Assembly (NCBI GenBank): GCA_020444205.1
Contig: JAHLLJ010000001.1
Coordinates: 50,088 to 114,087, forward strand
Source of the DNA: Deltaproteobacteria bacterium
GTDB taxonomy: Bacteria; Desulfobacterota; Desulfarculia; Desulfarculales; Desulfarculaceae
Direction: 5' to 3'
Length of the DNA stretch: 64,000 nt
Part shown: positions 53,119-62,002 of the stretch, piece by piece
How the letters are laid out: each line of letters starts with the position of its first letter
Numbering within the stretch: position 1 is the first letter of the stretch
Notes under the pieces: model-generated
What the model was told of the DNA's origin: nothing
The model's database searches: none
What the model saw: only the letters and a program-made list of their open reading frames with translations
Program-made: the position numbers and the translations under genes

Positions 53119-54912
53119 ATGAAAGTAACCGATGCGCAAGAGTTGAAAACTCGGCCCTGGTTTCATGCTTATCCAGAGCGGATCAAACGCCGGTTCGACG
53201 ATTACCAGTTTCCCCGGGTGTCGCTGTTCGACTTTCTCAAATCCAGCGCCAAATACTATGGCGATTCCACCGCGGTTCTCTACGAAAACGAAAACCTCCT
53301 TTTGAATTACAAGGAGCTGCTGAGCCTCTGCGGCCGCTTTGCCGAGGGGCTGGTGAACAAGCTGGGCCTGTCCAAGGGCGATACCATTGCCATATATGCC
53401 CGCAATTATCCTGAAGTGATAATCGGCATGTTCGCTAGCTACGCGGCGGGCGCCACCTATGTATCTTGCAATCCCATTTTGATCAAGGAAGAGCTCAAGT
53501 ACCAGCTGGTGGACTCCAAGGCCAAGGTGGCCATCATCTCCGATGACAAGTATCCCGTGCTCAAGGAGATATTGGACGAAGGCGGCACCATGCTGGAGGC
53601 GGTCATCGTGTTTGATAGGGACCATGAGTTGAAGCTGGATTTGTTCGAGCAGGGGAGGGAGCAATACAAAGAGCCCTTCGTGGCTTTCAAGGAGGTGTTC
53701 GGCGGCACGGAATTGGCGCCCGTGAAATTGGACCCGTCCGAGGATCTGGCCGCCATCATCTATACCTCAGGCACCACCGGGCAGCCCAAAGGGGTCATGG
53801 TCTCCCATGAGAACGCGGTATGCAGTGCCATTCTTTATCACGCCACCTACACCGGGATGTACCCGGAAGAGGATGAGGAAGGGCTGCTCAAGTTTGAAAA
53901 CGACCCGGCTGATCTGCAAGAGGATTGGGACTTCCCCATCCGTTACGGCATCGACTCAGCCATGGCCGCGGCGCCCTGGACCCACATGATGGGCTTTTTG
54001 GCTCATCTCCAGGCCCTGGTGATGGGGGCCATGGCCATCATCCCGGTGCCAGAGATGAACATCAAAAAGGCCTTTGAAATCATCAAACGCTGGAAGGTGT
54101 CTTTTGCGGGCGGAGCTCCGCAGATGATGACCATGATGCTGGAATCGCCGGATATCGACGAGACCGACCTGTCCAGCATTCGTGTATGGACCACCGGCGG
54201 CGCGCCTTGCACCGTGGCCCTGGGCACCAACTTTGAGCAGAAGATCGGCGGGGTGATCGCCGAGGGTTACTCGCTCACCGAAGCCACCATGGCCTCGGTA
54301 AAGAACTTTTCCAACAAGTCCAGCCAGCGCAAATGGGGCTCCATAGGGTTGCCGTTGCCATTTACCGACGTGAAGATCGTCAACCCCGGGGACAGGACCC
54401 AGGAAATGGCCCCGGGCGAGGAAGGCGAGTTGATTCACAACGGCTACCAGGTTTCCAAGGGCTACCTCAATCTGCCCGAAGAAACCGCCGAGTGTTTTGA
54501 GGACGGCTGGATATTTACCGGTGACATCGGCCGCATGGATGAAGACGGCTACTTTTACATCACCGGCCGGCTCAAGGACATCATTATCTACAAGGGCTAC
54601 AACATCGCCCCACGTATGTTGGAGGAGGTTTTGTATGCCCACCCGCAAATTTCCGAGGCCGCGGTGGTGGGCCAAAAGGACGAGAGGGCCGGGGAGATCC
54701 CGGTGGCCTTCGTAGTACTAAAGGACGGTGCCGATTTGGGGGGCAAGGAAATAATCGAGTATGTGAATGAGCGGGTAGCCGGATACAAGAAGATCCGCAA
54801 AGCGATCGTGGTAAATGAGCTGCCCTATAGCGGCACCGGAAAAATTATGAAAAAGAATCTGGCCACCATGCTAGAGGGCGGAAAATTCCTTGGCTCCGAG
54901 GTGGCGCTGTAA
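53119..54912 (+). CDS. AMP-forming acyl-CoA synthetase
   Basis: The track begins at TTG 53113. I use ATG 53119, preceded by AGAAGGT, giving 597 aa. The adenylate-forming motifs are all present: YTSGTTGQPKGVMVSH (about 214), TTGGAPCTVA, EGYSLTEATM (about 385), YLNLPEETAECFEDGWIFTGDIG (about 455), YFYITGRLKDIIIYKGYNIAP (about 482) and a C-terminal GTGKIMKKNL lysine (about 575). It converts a carboxylate into its CoA ester with ATP. Its position after a TRAP transporter says it activates the imported acid. Chain length or ring preference is not inferable. It ends 65 nt before the OYE-like gene. Confidence 0.93.
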   Translation: MKVTDAQELKTRPWFHAYPERIKRRFDDYQFPRVSLFDFLKSSAKYYGDSTAVLYENENLLLNYKELLSLCGRFAEGLVNKLGLSKGDTIAIYARNYPEVIIGMFASYAAGATYVSCNPILIKEELKYQLVDSKAKVAIISDDKYPVLKEILDEGGTMLEAVIVFDRDHELKLDLFEQGREQYKEPFVAFKEVFGGTELAPVKLDPSEDLAAIIYTSGTTGQPKGVMVSHENAVCSAILYHATYTGMYPEEDEEGLLKFENDPADLQEDWDFPIRYGIDSAMAAAPWTHMMGFLAHLQALVMGAMAIIPVPEMNIKKAFEIIKRWKVSFAGGAPQMMTMMLESPDIDETDLSSIRVWTTGGAPCTVALGTNFEQKIGGVIAEGYSLTEATMASVKNFSNKSSQRKWGSIGLPLPFTDVKIVNPGDRTQEMAPGEEGELIHNGYQVSKGYLNLPEETAECFEDGWIFTGDIGRMDEDGYFYITGRLKDIIIYKGYNIAPRMLEEVLYAHPQISEAAVVGQKDERAGEIPVAFVVLKDGADLGGKEIIEYVNERVAGYKKIRKAIVVNELPYSGTGKIMKKNLATMLEGGKFLGSEVAL

Positions 54913-54977
54913 GGCTTGGCTGAATAGCGGCGATAGCGTTGGCTGCGACTGACAGCTAAAGCAGCGGGGAAAGTTGT

Positions 54978-56078
54978 ATGGGCTTAATATTCTCGCCCCT
55001 TGAAATAAACGGCATGCGCTTGCCAAACCGTTTGGTGCGCTCAGCTACTTTTGACGGAGAGGCTGAGCCCAATGGCGAGGTTTCGGAAGCCCAAATCGGG
55101 CGCTACCGCGATCTGGCGGCCGGTGGGGTTGGCCTGATTGTTACCTGCGCCACCTGCGTATCTGAAAATGGCCGCTTTTATCCCAACCAGAATCGTTTGG
55201 ACCGCGATTCGAGCATAGCCGGACACGAGCGGCTGAATGATGCGGTGCACCGCCAGGGCGGCAAGTTGGTGGGGCAGCTGTTCCACGGCGGCCGGGAGGT
55301 GTCGCGCCGCACCGGAAGGCAGGGGCTGGGGCCATCCGTGGTCCAGGACCCGCGCACCCCGGAGCTCAAGTACCGCGAGATCACCGAAGCCGAGATTTGG
55401 CAAGTGGTGAAAGACTTCGGCAACGCGGCGGCCCGGGCCCGTAAAGCAGGCTATGACGCAGTGCAAATCCACGGGGCCCACGCCTTTTTGTTCGCCCAGT
55501 TCCTCTCACCAGACAGCAACCGCCGTGAGGATAAGTGGGGTGGAGACCTTGGCAACCGTTTGCGGTTGCATCGGGAGGTCTTGGCCGACATCCGCGCAAA
55601 GGTTGGGCCTGACTATCCGGTGATGATGAAGTTTGGCCTAAGGGACGGTTTTGACGAAGGCCTGACCCTTGATGAGGGGTTGCAGGCGGCAAAGGTCCTG
55701 GCCCAGGCGGGTTGCGACTGCCTTGAAATCAGCCAAGGTCTAAGGGGAACCCAGGAGCTGGAAACCGAGTTTCGCACTGAGTTGCAACGGCCAGAAGACA
55801 GGGGCTATTTTCGCCAGTGGGCCCAGGCGGTGAAAGCGGCCGTGGATGTGCCTGTAATTGCGGTGGGCGGTATACGCGACATGGCCATGGTCGAGGACAT
55901 CTTGCACGGCGGTGAAGCCGACTTGGTGGCCATGTGCCGGCCCTTTATCTGCGAGCCAGACTTGGTTGACCGCTGGCGCAGAGGCGATCGCGAGCCGGCA
56001 CGCTGCGTATCCTGCAACCGGTGCAAACGGGAACTGGCTTCCTTTAGGCCCATTCAGTGCTTTTTAGATAGCCAGTAG
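54978..56078 (+). CDS. Old-yellow-enzyme-type FMN oxidoreductase (short 2,4-dienoyl-CoA reductase-like)
   Basis: The 366-aa TIM-barrel flavoprotein shows LPNRLVRSATFDG, GQLFHGGREVSRR, AGYDAVQIHGAHAFLFAQFLSP (about 155) with the catalytic HGAH, NRREDKWGG and VGGIRDM. The end contains CVSCNRC and a later Cys, matching the Fe-S cysteines of 2,4-dienoyl-CoA reductases. The C-terminal FAD/NADH domains of those enzymes are absent, so it needs a separate electron donor or is a stand-alone ene reductase. In this cluster it may reduce conjugated enoyl-CoA or ring double bonds. Confidence 0.85.
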   Translation: MGLIFSPLEINGMRLPNRLVRSATFDGEAEPNGEVSEAQIGRYRDLAAGGVGLIVTCATCVSENGRFYPNQNRLDRDSSIAGHERLNDAVHRQGGKLVGQLFHGGREVSRRTGRQGLGPSVVQDPRTPELKYREITEAEIWQVVKDFGNAAARARKAGYDAVQIHGAHAFLFAQFLSPDSNRREDKWGGDLGNRLRLHREVLADIRAKVGPDYPVMMKFGLRDGFDEGLTLDEGLQAAKVLAQAGCDCLEISQGLRGTQELETEFRTELQRPEDRGYFRQWAQAVKAAVDVPVIAVGGIRDMAMVEDILHGGEADLVAMCRPFICEPDLVDRWRRGDREPARCVSCNRCKRELASFRPIQCFLDSQ

Positions 56079-56197
56079 CGCCGGGGTTGCCGTGTCTGCC
56101 GAGACACGGAATTGCGTCAAAGCGGCGCGGACCGCAACACAAAAACCACGGGTCTCGGAGAATACCTCAGGCCCTACCAAATACGCAAAGGGACACC

Positions 56198-56650
56198 ATG
56201 AGATCGCTGTTTTACGAAGAGTTTGAAGTGGGGGACTATTTCGAGACCCGGGGCCGCACCATCACCGAGGCCGATATCGTGGCCTTCGCGGGCCTTTCCT
56301 GGGACTTCAACTCCATCCACACCGATGCGGAGTATGCCAAGGGCTCCATTTTCGGCGAGCGCATAGCCCACGGCGCTTTGGGCTTTGTGGTGCACACCGG
56401 GCTGTCCGCCGCCCTGGGTCATCTGACCGATACAATAGTTGCCTTCATGGGCATGACCTGGAACTTCCACCGTCCCATCAAGATCGGCGACACCATTCAC
56501 GTCGAGCAAAACGTAAAAAGCAAGAAAGCCACCGACAAGCCTGACATGGGCATCATCGTTTTCGACACCCGGGTGGTCAACCAAAAGGGCGAGGTGGTGC
56601 AGCAGGGCGACAAGACGGTATTCGTCAGGAAAAAGGGCCAGGCTGAATAG
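56198..56650 (+). CDS. MaoC-type hydratase (R-specific enoyl-CoA hydratase)
   Basis: The track ORF begins at 56087. ATG 56198 after AAAGG gives 150 aa, the expected hotdog-domain size. TEADIVAFAGLSWDFNSIHTDAEYA (about 24-48) carries the catalytic Asp and His (DxNxxHxD), and FGERIAHGALG follows. MaoC hydratases add water to 2-enoyl-CoA to give 3-hydroxyacyl-CoA. The small single-domain form fits short or bulky substrates. It is positioned directly before the two acyl-CoA dehydrogenases, completing the oxidation-hydration pair of the pathway. Confidence 0.92.
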   Translation: MRSLFYEEFEVGDYFETRGRTITEADIVAFAGLSWDFNSIHTDAEYAKGSIFGERIAHGALGFVVHTGLSAALGHLTDTIVAFMGMTWNFHRPIKIGDTIHVEQNVKSKKATDKPDMGIIVFDTRVVNQKGEVVQQGDKTVFVRKKGQAE

Positions 56651-56691
56651 CCGTAAACCACTGCGGGCAACAATTTTGGGGAGAAACGGGC

Positions 56692-57882
56692 ATGGATTTT
56701 AGCTTCAGCCCCCAGGCGGAAAAATTCCGGGCCGAACTAATCGAGTTCGTAAAGAGTGAACTTCCTAAGGACTACATCGGGCTCTATGGCGATGACGAGC
56801 ATTATGACGGCCACTGGGCCCTGGCCATGGATACCGCCAAAAAGCTGGGGCAAAGGGGATGGCTGACCATAAGCTGGCCCAAGGAGTACGGCGGCATGGG
56901 GGCCGGTTATGAGGAGCAGCTGGTCTTCAACTATGAGGTGGGTTACTGGGGCATCCCCGGCGCGGGAATGGGCATCGGAGGCACCGCCTGGGTGGGGCCC
57001 ACCCTGATGATCTACGGCACGGACGAGCAGAAGAAAAAGTACCTGCCCCTCATAGCCAGCGGCAGCGAGGATGGGGTGTGGTGCACCGGCTACAGCGAGC
57101 CGGACTCCGGCTCGGACCTGGCCAGCTTGCAGACCTATGCCGAGCGCCAGGGCGGCAAGTACATCCTCAACGGTCAGAAGATATGGACCAGCGCGGCCCA
57201 CCGTTCGCGTTGGTGCTGGCTGGCCGCCCGAACCGACCGCGACGCCCCCAAAAAACACCATGGCATAAGCTTGTTCATCCTGGACCTTAAGAGTCCGGGG
57301 GTGGAGGTAAAGCCGGTAATCAACATCTTGGGTCATCATCATTTCAACGAGATATTCATGAACAACGTGGAGCTTGGTCCCGAGGACCTGGTGGGGGCCG
57401 AGGGCCAGGGCTGGGAAGTTATAATGAAGGCCCTGTCCTTTGAGCGCAGCATCGGGGTCCGCTACGGAGCCAAGCTCAAGAGGATCTTGGACGAACTCAA
57501 GTCCTTTGCCATCCAGCACGGCCTGTTGAACAACGCTCAAGTCAGACACTCGCTGGTCACCCTGGATTTGGAGGTAGAGGCGCTTATCCTTTGCTCCTAC
57601 GAGACCGCCTGGAAAATCAGCCAAGGCGAGCGGATCATTTATGAGCCCTCCCGGGACAAGGCCAACCTGGACGGTTTAGTCAAGCGGTTGGCCAAGTTCG
57701 GCACTGAAATGATCGGGCCATATTCCCAGATGGCGCCCACTGACCAGCAAAGCAAGTGGCATAAGCTCAAGGGAGTGGTGGAAAATTTGTATTGGTCCGG
57801 ACCGGCCATAAACACCGCCGGGGGCACCACCAACACCATGCGAAACATCGTGGCTAAATATGGCCTCAAGATGTCGGCGTAG
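56692..57882 (+). CDS. Acyl-CoA dehydrogenase, subunit-like 1
   Basis: The 396-aa flavoprotein has GQRGWLTISWPKEYGGMG (about 44), VWCTGYSEPDSGSDLASLQT (about 127) and KYILNGQKIWTSAAHRSRW, typical ACAD landmarks. The C-terminus reads AGGTTNTMRNIVA where many family members have GTSEIQRNIIA, so the catalytic Glu of MCAD-type enzymes is replaced (Asn at that position). Lone ACADs may place Glu elsewhere, but together with the neighbouring gene a heteromeric enzyme like those acting on steroid side chains or dicarboxylates is plausible. FAD should be reduced and re-oxidised by EtfAB. Confidence 0.92.
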   Translation: MDFSFSPQAEKFRAELIEFVKSELPKDYIGLYGDDEHYDGHWALAMDTAKKLGQRGWLTISWPKEYGGMGAGYEEQLVFNYEVGYWGIPGAGMGIGGTAWVGPTLMIYGTDEQKKKYLPLIASGSEDGVWCTGYSEPDSGSDLASLQTYAERQGGKYILNGQKIWTSAAHRSRWCWLAARTDRDAPKKHHGISLFILDLKSPGVEVKPVINILGHHHFNEIFMNNVELGPEDLVGAEGQGWEVIMKALSFERSIGVRYGAKLKRILDELKSFAIQHGLLNNAQVRHSLVTLDLEVEALILCSYETAWKISQGERIIYEPSRDKANLDGLVKRLAKFGTEMIGPYSQMAPTDQQSKWHKLKGVVENLYWSGPAINTAGGTTNTMRNIVAKYGLKMSA

Positions 57883-57923
57883 GTGATCTGGTGGCGCGGC
57901 ATTGCAAGTAAGGGGAGTTGGTC

Positions 57924-59072
57924 ATGGACTTTGAGATCGAAAAAGACAGAAACCTCATAAAAAAATCCGCCAGGGAACTGTTCGTCAAAGAGGCCGCTTT
58001 GGAAAGCACCCGGGAGATTTTTTGGGAGTCTGGTGGGTGCGACCAAAAGATTTGGAAGAAGATGGTTGGCCTGGGCTACGCCGGGTTATGCATCCCCGAG
58101 AAATACATGGGCCAGGAAGGCGATTTTTTCGACGCCGTGTTGGTGATGGAGGAAATCGGCCGCTATGCAGTGGAGGTGCCCTTTTGCGAGACCTCGGTTA
58201 TGGGCGCGGGGCTGCTGGAGGATCTGGCCGGGGAGAAGCTGAAAAAGGCCCTGCTCAAGAAGATCGCCTCCAAGGGCAGCGTCTGCTCTCTGGCCCTGTT
58301 GGAGGAGACATTTGATTTCAGCACCGTAAAGATCGCCACTGAATACCAGGACCTCGGCGACAAGGTGGTTATAGACGGTAGCAAGATATTCGTGCCCTAT
58401 GCCGAGCAGGCGGATCATCTGATCGTGTGCGCCCGTAAGCAGGGCACCGCCGAAGAGGACGGCCTGGCCTTCTTTGTAGTGCCCGCGGGAACCCAGGGCT
58501 TAAGCATCAACATTATGCCCACTATTGGCACCAAAAAATACCGTGAGGTGGTGCTGGATGGCGTAACCCTGGAAAAGGACAAAGCCCTGGGTCTGGGTGC
58601 CGACGGCTCGGTCATCCTGCAAGAGCTCATGGCCAAGGGTGCGGTTCTCAAGGCGGCGGAAATGTTGGGCGGGGCCCAGGCCGCACTTGAAGCTACGGTG
58701 AAGTACACCAAGGAGCGCACCCAGTTCGGCAAGGCCATAGGCTCCTTCCAGGTGGTGCAGCACAGCCTGGTGGAGATGCTCACCCAGGTGGATGGTTTAC
58801 GCAATCTGGTGTATCGGGCGGCTTGGAAAATCGACCAGGGCATGCCCTTTCTGGCCGACGCCGGGATGGCCAAGATCATGGCCAACGAGACCTACAACGA
58901 TGTGTGCTACGACGCCATGGTCTTGCATGGAGCCTACGGCTGGACCATGGAGGCGGATCTGGGGATATACCTGGTCAAGGCCAAGGACCTGGAAAACTGC
59001 TGCGGCAACAACGCCTATCACGAGAAAGTCATCGCCCGGCAATACGAGTCCGAGGCCGGACAGGCGGCATAG
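57924..59072 (+). CDS. Acyl-CoA dehydrogenase, subunit-like 2
   Basis: The track starts at TTG 57918. ATG 57924, with AGGGGAG 6 nt upstream, gives 382 aa. WKKMVGLGYAGLCIPEKYMGQ, VVIDGSKIFVPYAEQADHLIV, YTKERTQFGKAIGSFQVVQH (about 267) and LHGAYGWTMEADLGIY (about 336) are ACAD features. The N-terminal substrate region and the GTSE-like C-terminus (reads GNNAYHEKVIA) are both unusual, and the acidic catalytic residue is again not in the usual place. It is dissimilar to the preceding dehydrogenase, as expected for alpha and beta subunits of a heterotetramer. Confidence 0.92.
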   Translation: MDFEIEKDRNLIKKSARELFVKEAALESTREIFWESGGCDQKIWKKMVGLGYAGLCIPEKYMGQEGDFFDAVLVMEEIGRYAVEVPFCETSVMGAGLLEDLAGEKLKKALLKKIASKGSVCSLALLEETFDFSTVKIATEYQDLGDKVVIDGSKIFVPYAEQADHLIVCARKQGTAEEDGLAFFVVPAGTQGLSINIMPTIGTKKYREVVLDGVTLEKDKALGLGADGSVILQELMAKGAVLKAAEMLGGAQAALEATVKYTKERTQFGKAIGSFQVVQHSLVEMLTQVDGLRNLVYRAAWKIDQGMPFLADAGMAKIMANETYNDVCYDAMVLHGAYGWTMEADLGIYLVKAKDLENCCGNNAYHEKVIARQYESEAGQAA

Positions 59073-59084
59073 GAGCCGAGAGTC

Positions 59085-60215
59085 TTGGGTCCTTTACAAG
59101 GCATAAAAATTTTGGAAATGGGCGGGGTGGGGCCCGGGCCTTTTTGCGGCATGATGCTGGCCGACATGGGCGCCGAGGTGATCCGCATCGAGCGGGCCGG
59201 ACAGTACCGCATCTCCCAGCACACCACCGACGTGCTCAGCCGCGGCAAGAAGTCCATAAACCTTGACCTGAAAAAGCCTGAAGGCGCGCAAGCGGCCCTG
59301 CGCATCATCGATGCGGTGGATGGGCTGTTCGAGGGCTTCAGGCCTGGGGTGATGGAAAAGCTGGGCTTGGGCCCGGAGGTGTGCCTGAAGCGCAACCCCA
59401 GGTTGATCTATGGCCGTATGACCGGATGGGGTCAGGAAGGTCCCCTGAGCAAAGAGGCGGGGCATGACATCAACTACATTGCCCTCACCGGAGCCTTGCA
59501 CTGCATAGGCAGGGCAGGGGAGAAGCCGGTGCCCCCGTTGAATTTGGTTGGCGATTTTGGAGGCGGCGGCATGCTGCTGGCCTTTGGCATGGTATGCGCC
59601 CTGCTGGAGCGGGAGCGTTCGGGCCGGGGCCAGGTGGTGGACAGCGCCATCATAGATGGAGCCGCCGCCTTGATGGCCATGATCCATGGCTTTAGGGCGG
59701 CGGGCCGCTGGAGTCTGAACCGGGAGGACAACATCCTCGACGGAGCAGCCCCGTTTTACGACACCTATGAGACCAAGGACGGCAAGTACCTGTCTTTGGG
59801 CTCGGTGGAGCCGGCCTTTTACAAGAACCTGCTGCGGCTGCTGGGCCTGGACCAGGTAGACGCCGAGGCGCAATACGACAAGCAAGCCTGGGCTGGGCTG
59901 AAAGAGGTCATCTCCTCCCGGATAAAGCAAAAGACCAGAGAGGAATGGTGCGAAATTTTCCAGGGCGAGAGCGCCTGCTTCGCCCCGGTGTTGGACATGG
60001 ACGAAGCCCGTCTGCACCCCCACCACGCGGCCAGAAAAACCTTTTTGGAATTGGGTGGGGTGGTGCAGGGTGCTCCCGCGCCCCGTTTTTCCCGCACTTC
60101 GCCTTCTTCACCCGCACCGCCGCCGGAGCCGGGCAGGCACACCAAGGAAATTTTGCAGGGCTTCGGGTTCGCGGAATCTGAAATCACCGCCTTGCAGAGC
60201 CAAAAAATAATATAA
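59085..60215 (+). CDS. Alpha-methylacyl-CoA racemase / family III CoA transferase
   Basis: The 376-aa protein shows the CaiB/BaiF fold: [54 protein letters not shown] and [18 protein letters not shown] (about 125). The residues equivalent to the racemase His and Asp are His127 in AGHDINY and Asp157 in VGDFGGGG, matching alpha-methylacyl-CoA racemase (His126, Asp156 in the mycobacterial enzyme). This favours racemisation of 2-methylacyl-CoA over CoA transfer. The start is TTG 59085 with GGAG about 10 nt upstream. It ends the catabolic gene set. Confidence 0.88.
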   Translation: MGPLQGIKILEMGGVGPGPFCGMMLADMGAEVIRIERAGQYRISQHTTDVLSRGKKSINLDLKKPEGAQAALRIIDAVDGLFEGFRPGVMEKLGLGPEVCLKRNPRLIYGRMTGWGQEGPLSKEAGHDINYIALTGALHCIGRAGEKPVPPLNLVGDFGGGGMLLAFGMVCALLERERSGRGQVVDSAIIDGAAALMAMIHGFRAAGRWSLNREDNILDGAAPFYDTYETKDGKYLSLGSVEPAFYKNLLRLLGLDQVDAEAQYDKQAWAGLKEVISSRIKQKTREEWCEIFQGESACFAPVLDMDEARLHPHHAARKTFLELGGVVQGAPAPRFSRTSPSSPAPPPEPGRHTKEILQGFGFAESEITALQSQKII

Positions 60216-60412
60216 ATTCTCGTTGCAGTGTCCTAAAAATCCCCGTTAAGCTGATCCATCCCCCAAGAGCCGGTATTGCTTTCCGGTCCGTTGGTTCGTT
60301 TATTTCATTGCCGCTAGAAAACCCAGCGATGCTCCTGACTGGCCGGCTAAAAGGTCCTAGCTGTGGGTTAATGTTTATAGTAACTATTTAAATATTAATG
60401 CGAAAACAGTAT

Positions 60413-60441
60413 TTGACTATAAATAAAATTTAATATATAAT
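60413..60441 (+). promoter_or_regulatory. Near-consensus sigma-70 promoter of the activator gene
   Basis: TTGACT (60413-60418), a 17-nt spacer and TATAAT (60436-60441) make an almost perfect sigma-70 promoter in AT-rich DNA. The leader is very short (about 18 nt), with GGAGG directly upstream of the ATG at 60467. Confidence 0.8.
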
Positions 60442-60466
60442 TAAATAATGGAGGGCGTGCTGGGCC

Positions 60467-61855
60467 ATGGAAAAACAACAGAATGTAATTGATAAAATCC
60501 CACAGGATATATTGTTCCAAGTTCTGGACAATCCATACGAAAGTATGATCATTGTCGATCAGGACGGCCGCATACTCTTCATAAGCAAGAGTTACGAGGA
60601 CTTTATCCCCATTCCCCACGAAGAGGCGGTGGGCAAGCATCTCACCGACGTTATCCCCAACGGGCAGTTGCACACGGTCATCGAGACCGGCAGGGCCAAG
60701 ATCGGGGCCACTTTCACCGTATCCGGGCAACCCCGGGTCATCGCCAGAATTCCTCTAAAAAAAGACGGAAAGACCATAGGCGCCTATGGCAAGCTGATGT
60801 TTTGGCATGCTGACAAGGTGGGCGAGCTATACCAACGCATCAATGCGTTGCGCGGGAAGATTCAGCTGTTCAAAGACACCCTGAATGCGATTTACAAGAG
60901 CAACTATGGGTTCGATAACATCATCGGCAACTCGCCCCTGATCAAACACGCCAAGGAGTTGGCCTTGCAGTCGGCCCTGGCCGACTCTCCGGTGCTGATT
61001 ACCGGCGAGTCGGGCACGGGCAAGGAGATGTACGCCCACTCCATTCACCGGGCCAGCAAGCGCCGGGACAAGCCTTTTGTCAGCGTTAACTGCTCCTCGA
61101 TTCCCAAGGACCTGGTGGAGTCCGAGCTGTTCGGCTATGAACCCGGCACCTTCACCGGGGCTCTGCGCAAGGGAAAGATCGGCAAGTTCGAGCTAGCCGA
61201 AACCGGCACTATCTTCCTGGACGAGATTGGCGACATGCCGCTCAACATGCAGGTGAAGTTGATGCGGGTGTTGCAGGAAAAGGAAATAGAAAAACTGGGC
61301 GGCAAACCCCGCAAGGTGGACTTCCGGCTCATCGCGGCCACCAACCGCGACCTGGAACAGATGATGGAGGACAACACCTTTCGCCACGATCTGTATTACC
61401 GCCTCAATGTGGTCAACATACGCCTTCCTCCCCTGCGGGTCATGAAAGATGACCTGCCCATGCTGGTGAATCACTTTATCAAGGAAATTCGCCAGGTCAT
61501 GCCTAAGGACGTCAGCTCTATCTCCGACGAAGCCATGGAAATAATCACCAAGCACTCATGGCCGGGTAACATTCGTGAGCTACGCAACATGCTAGAAGGG
61601 GCTATGATCCGCTGTAAGGGCGCCCAGATAAACGTGGAGCACCTGCCTCCCGGGTTGGGCAAACCGGCCTGCGTCAAGCTGTCAGACACCACCTCCGGAT
61701 ACACCCTCCGCGAGCAGATGGAAAATGCTGAAAAGGCCATCATCCGCGAGGCCTTGGAAAAGGCCGGCCAAAATCGCACCAAGGCAGCCAAGATGCTCGG
61801 CATCCATCGCACCGGGCTTTACCAAAAAATGAAAAAATACAACCTGGCCGGGTAA
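60467..61855 (+). CDS. Sigma-54-dependent transcriptional activator with PAS domain
   Basis: The 462-aa protein has an N-terminal PAS sensor (about 20-125, DNPYESMIIVDQDGRILFISKSYEDF), an AAA+ domain and a Fis-type helix-turn-helix. The AAA+ core shows GESGTGKEMYAHSIH (Walker A, about 180), GTIFLDEIGDMP (Walker B, about 247) and the sigma-54 contact loop GTFTGA (about 226), one change from the usual GAFTGA. The C-terminal NRTKAAKMLGIHRTGLYQKMKKY binds DNA. It is encoded immediately after the beta-oxidation genes and has its own promoter, so it probably drives the sigma-54-like promoter at 41059 in response to a pathway compound. Confidence 0.92.
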   Translation: MEKQQNVIDKIPQDILFQVLDNPYESMIIVDQDGRILFISKSYEDFIPIPHEEAVGKHLTDVIPNGQLHTVIETGRAKIGATFTVSGQPRVIARIPLKKDGKTIGAYGKLMFWHADKVGELYQRINALRGKIQLFKDTLNAIYKSNYGFDNIIGNSPLIKHAKELALQSALADSPVLITGESGTGKEMYAHSIHRASKRRDKPFVSVNCSSIPKDLVESELFGYEPGTFTGALRKGKIGKFELAETGTIFLDEIGDMPLNMQVKLMRVLQEKEIEKLGGKPRKVDFRLIAATNRDLEQMMEDNTFRHDLYYRLNVVNIRLPPLRVMKDDLPMLVNHFIKEIRQVMPKDVSSISDEAMEIITKHSWPGNIRELRNMLEGAMIRCKGAQINVEHLPPGLGKPACVKLSDTTSGYTLREQMENAEKAIIREALEKAGQNRTKAAKMLGIHRTGLYQKMKKYNLAG

Positions 61856-62002
61856 GAGCGCCTTCCGCACGCCGCCGAACCTGCCCTGTGGCCTCCTGTT
61901 AGGCTTTGCCAAGATAAAAGGCAATTTTGGGTTTGGCCTTGAGCGGTGTTTTTCGCATAACATAGGGGACGTGCCAAAGCTCAACACCTGACAAGGCGGG
62001 CC

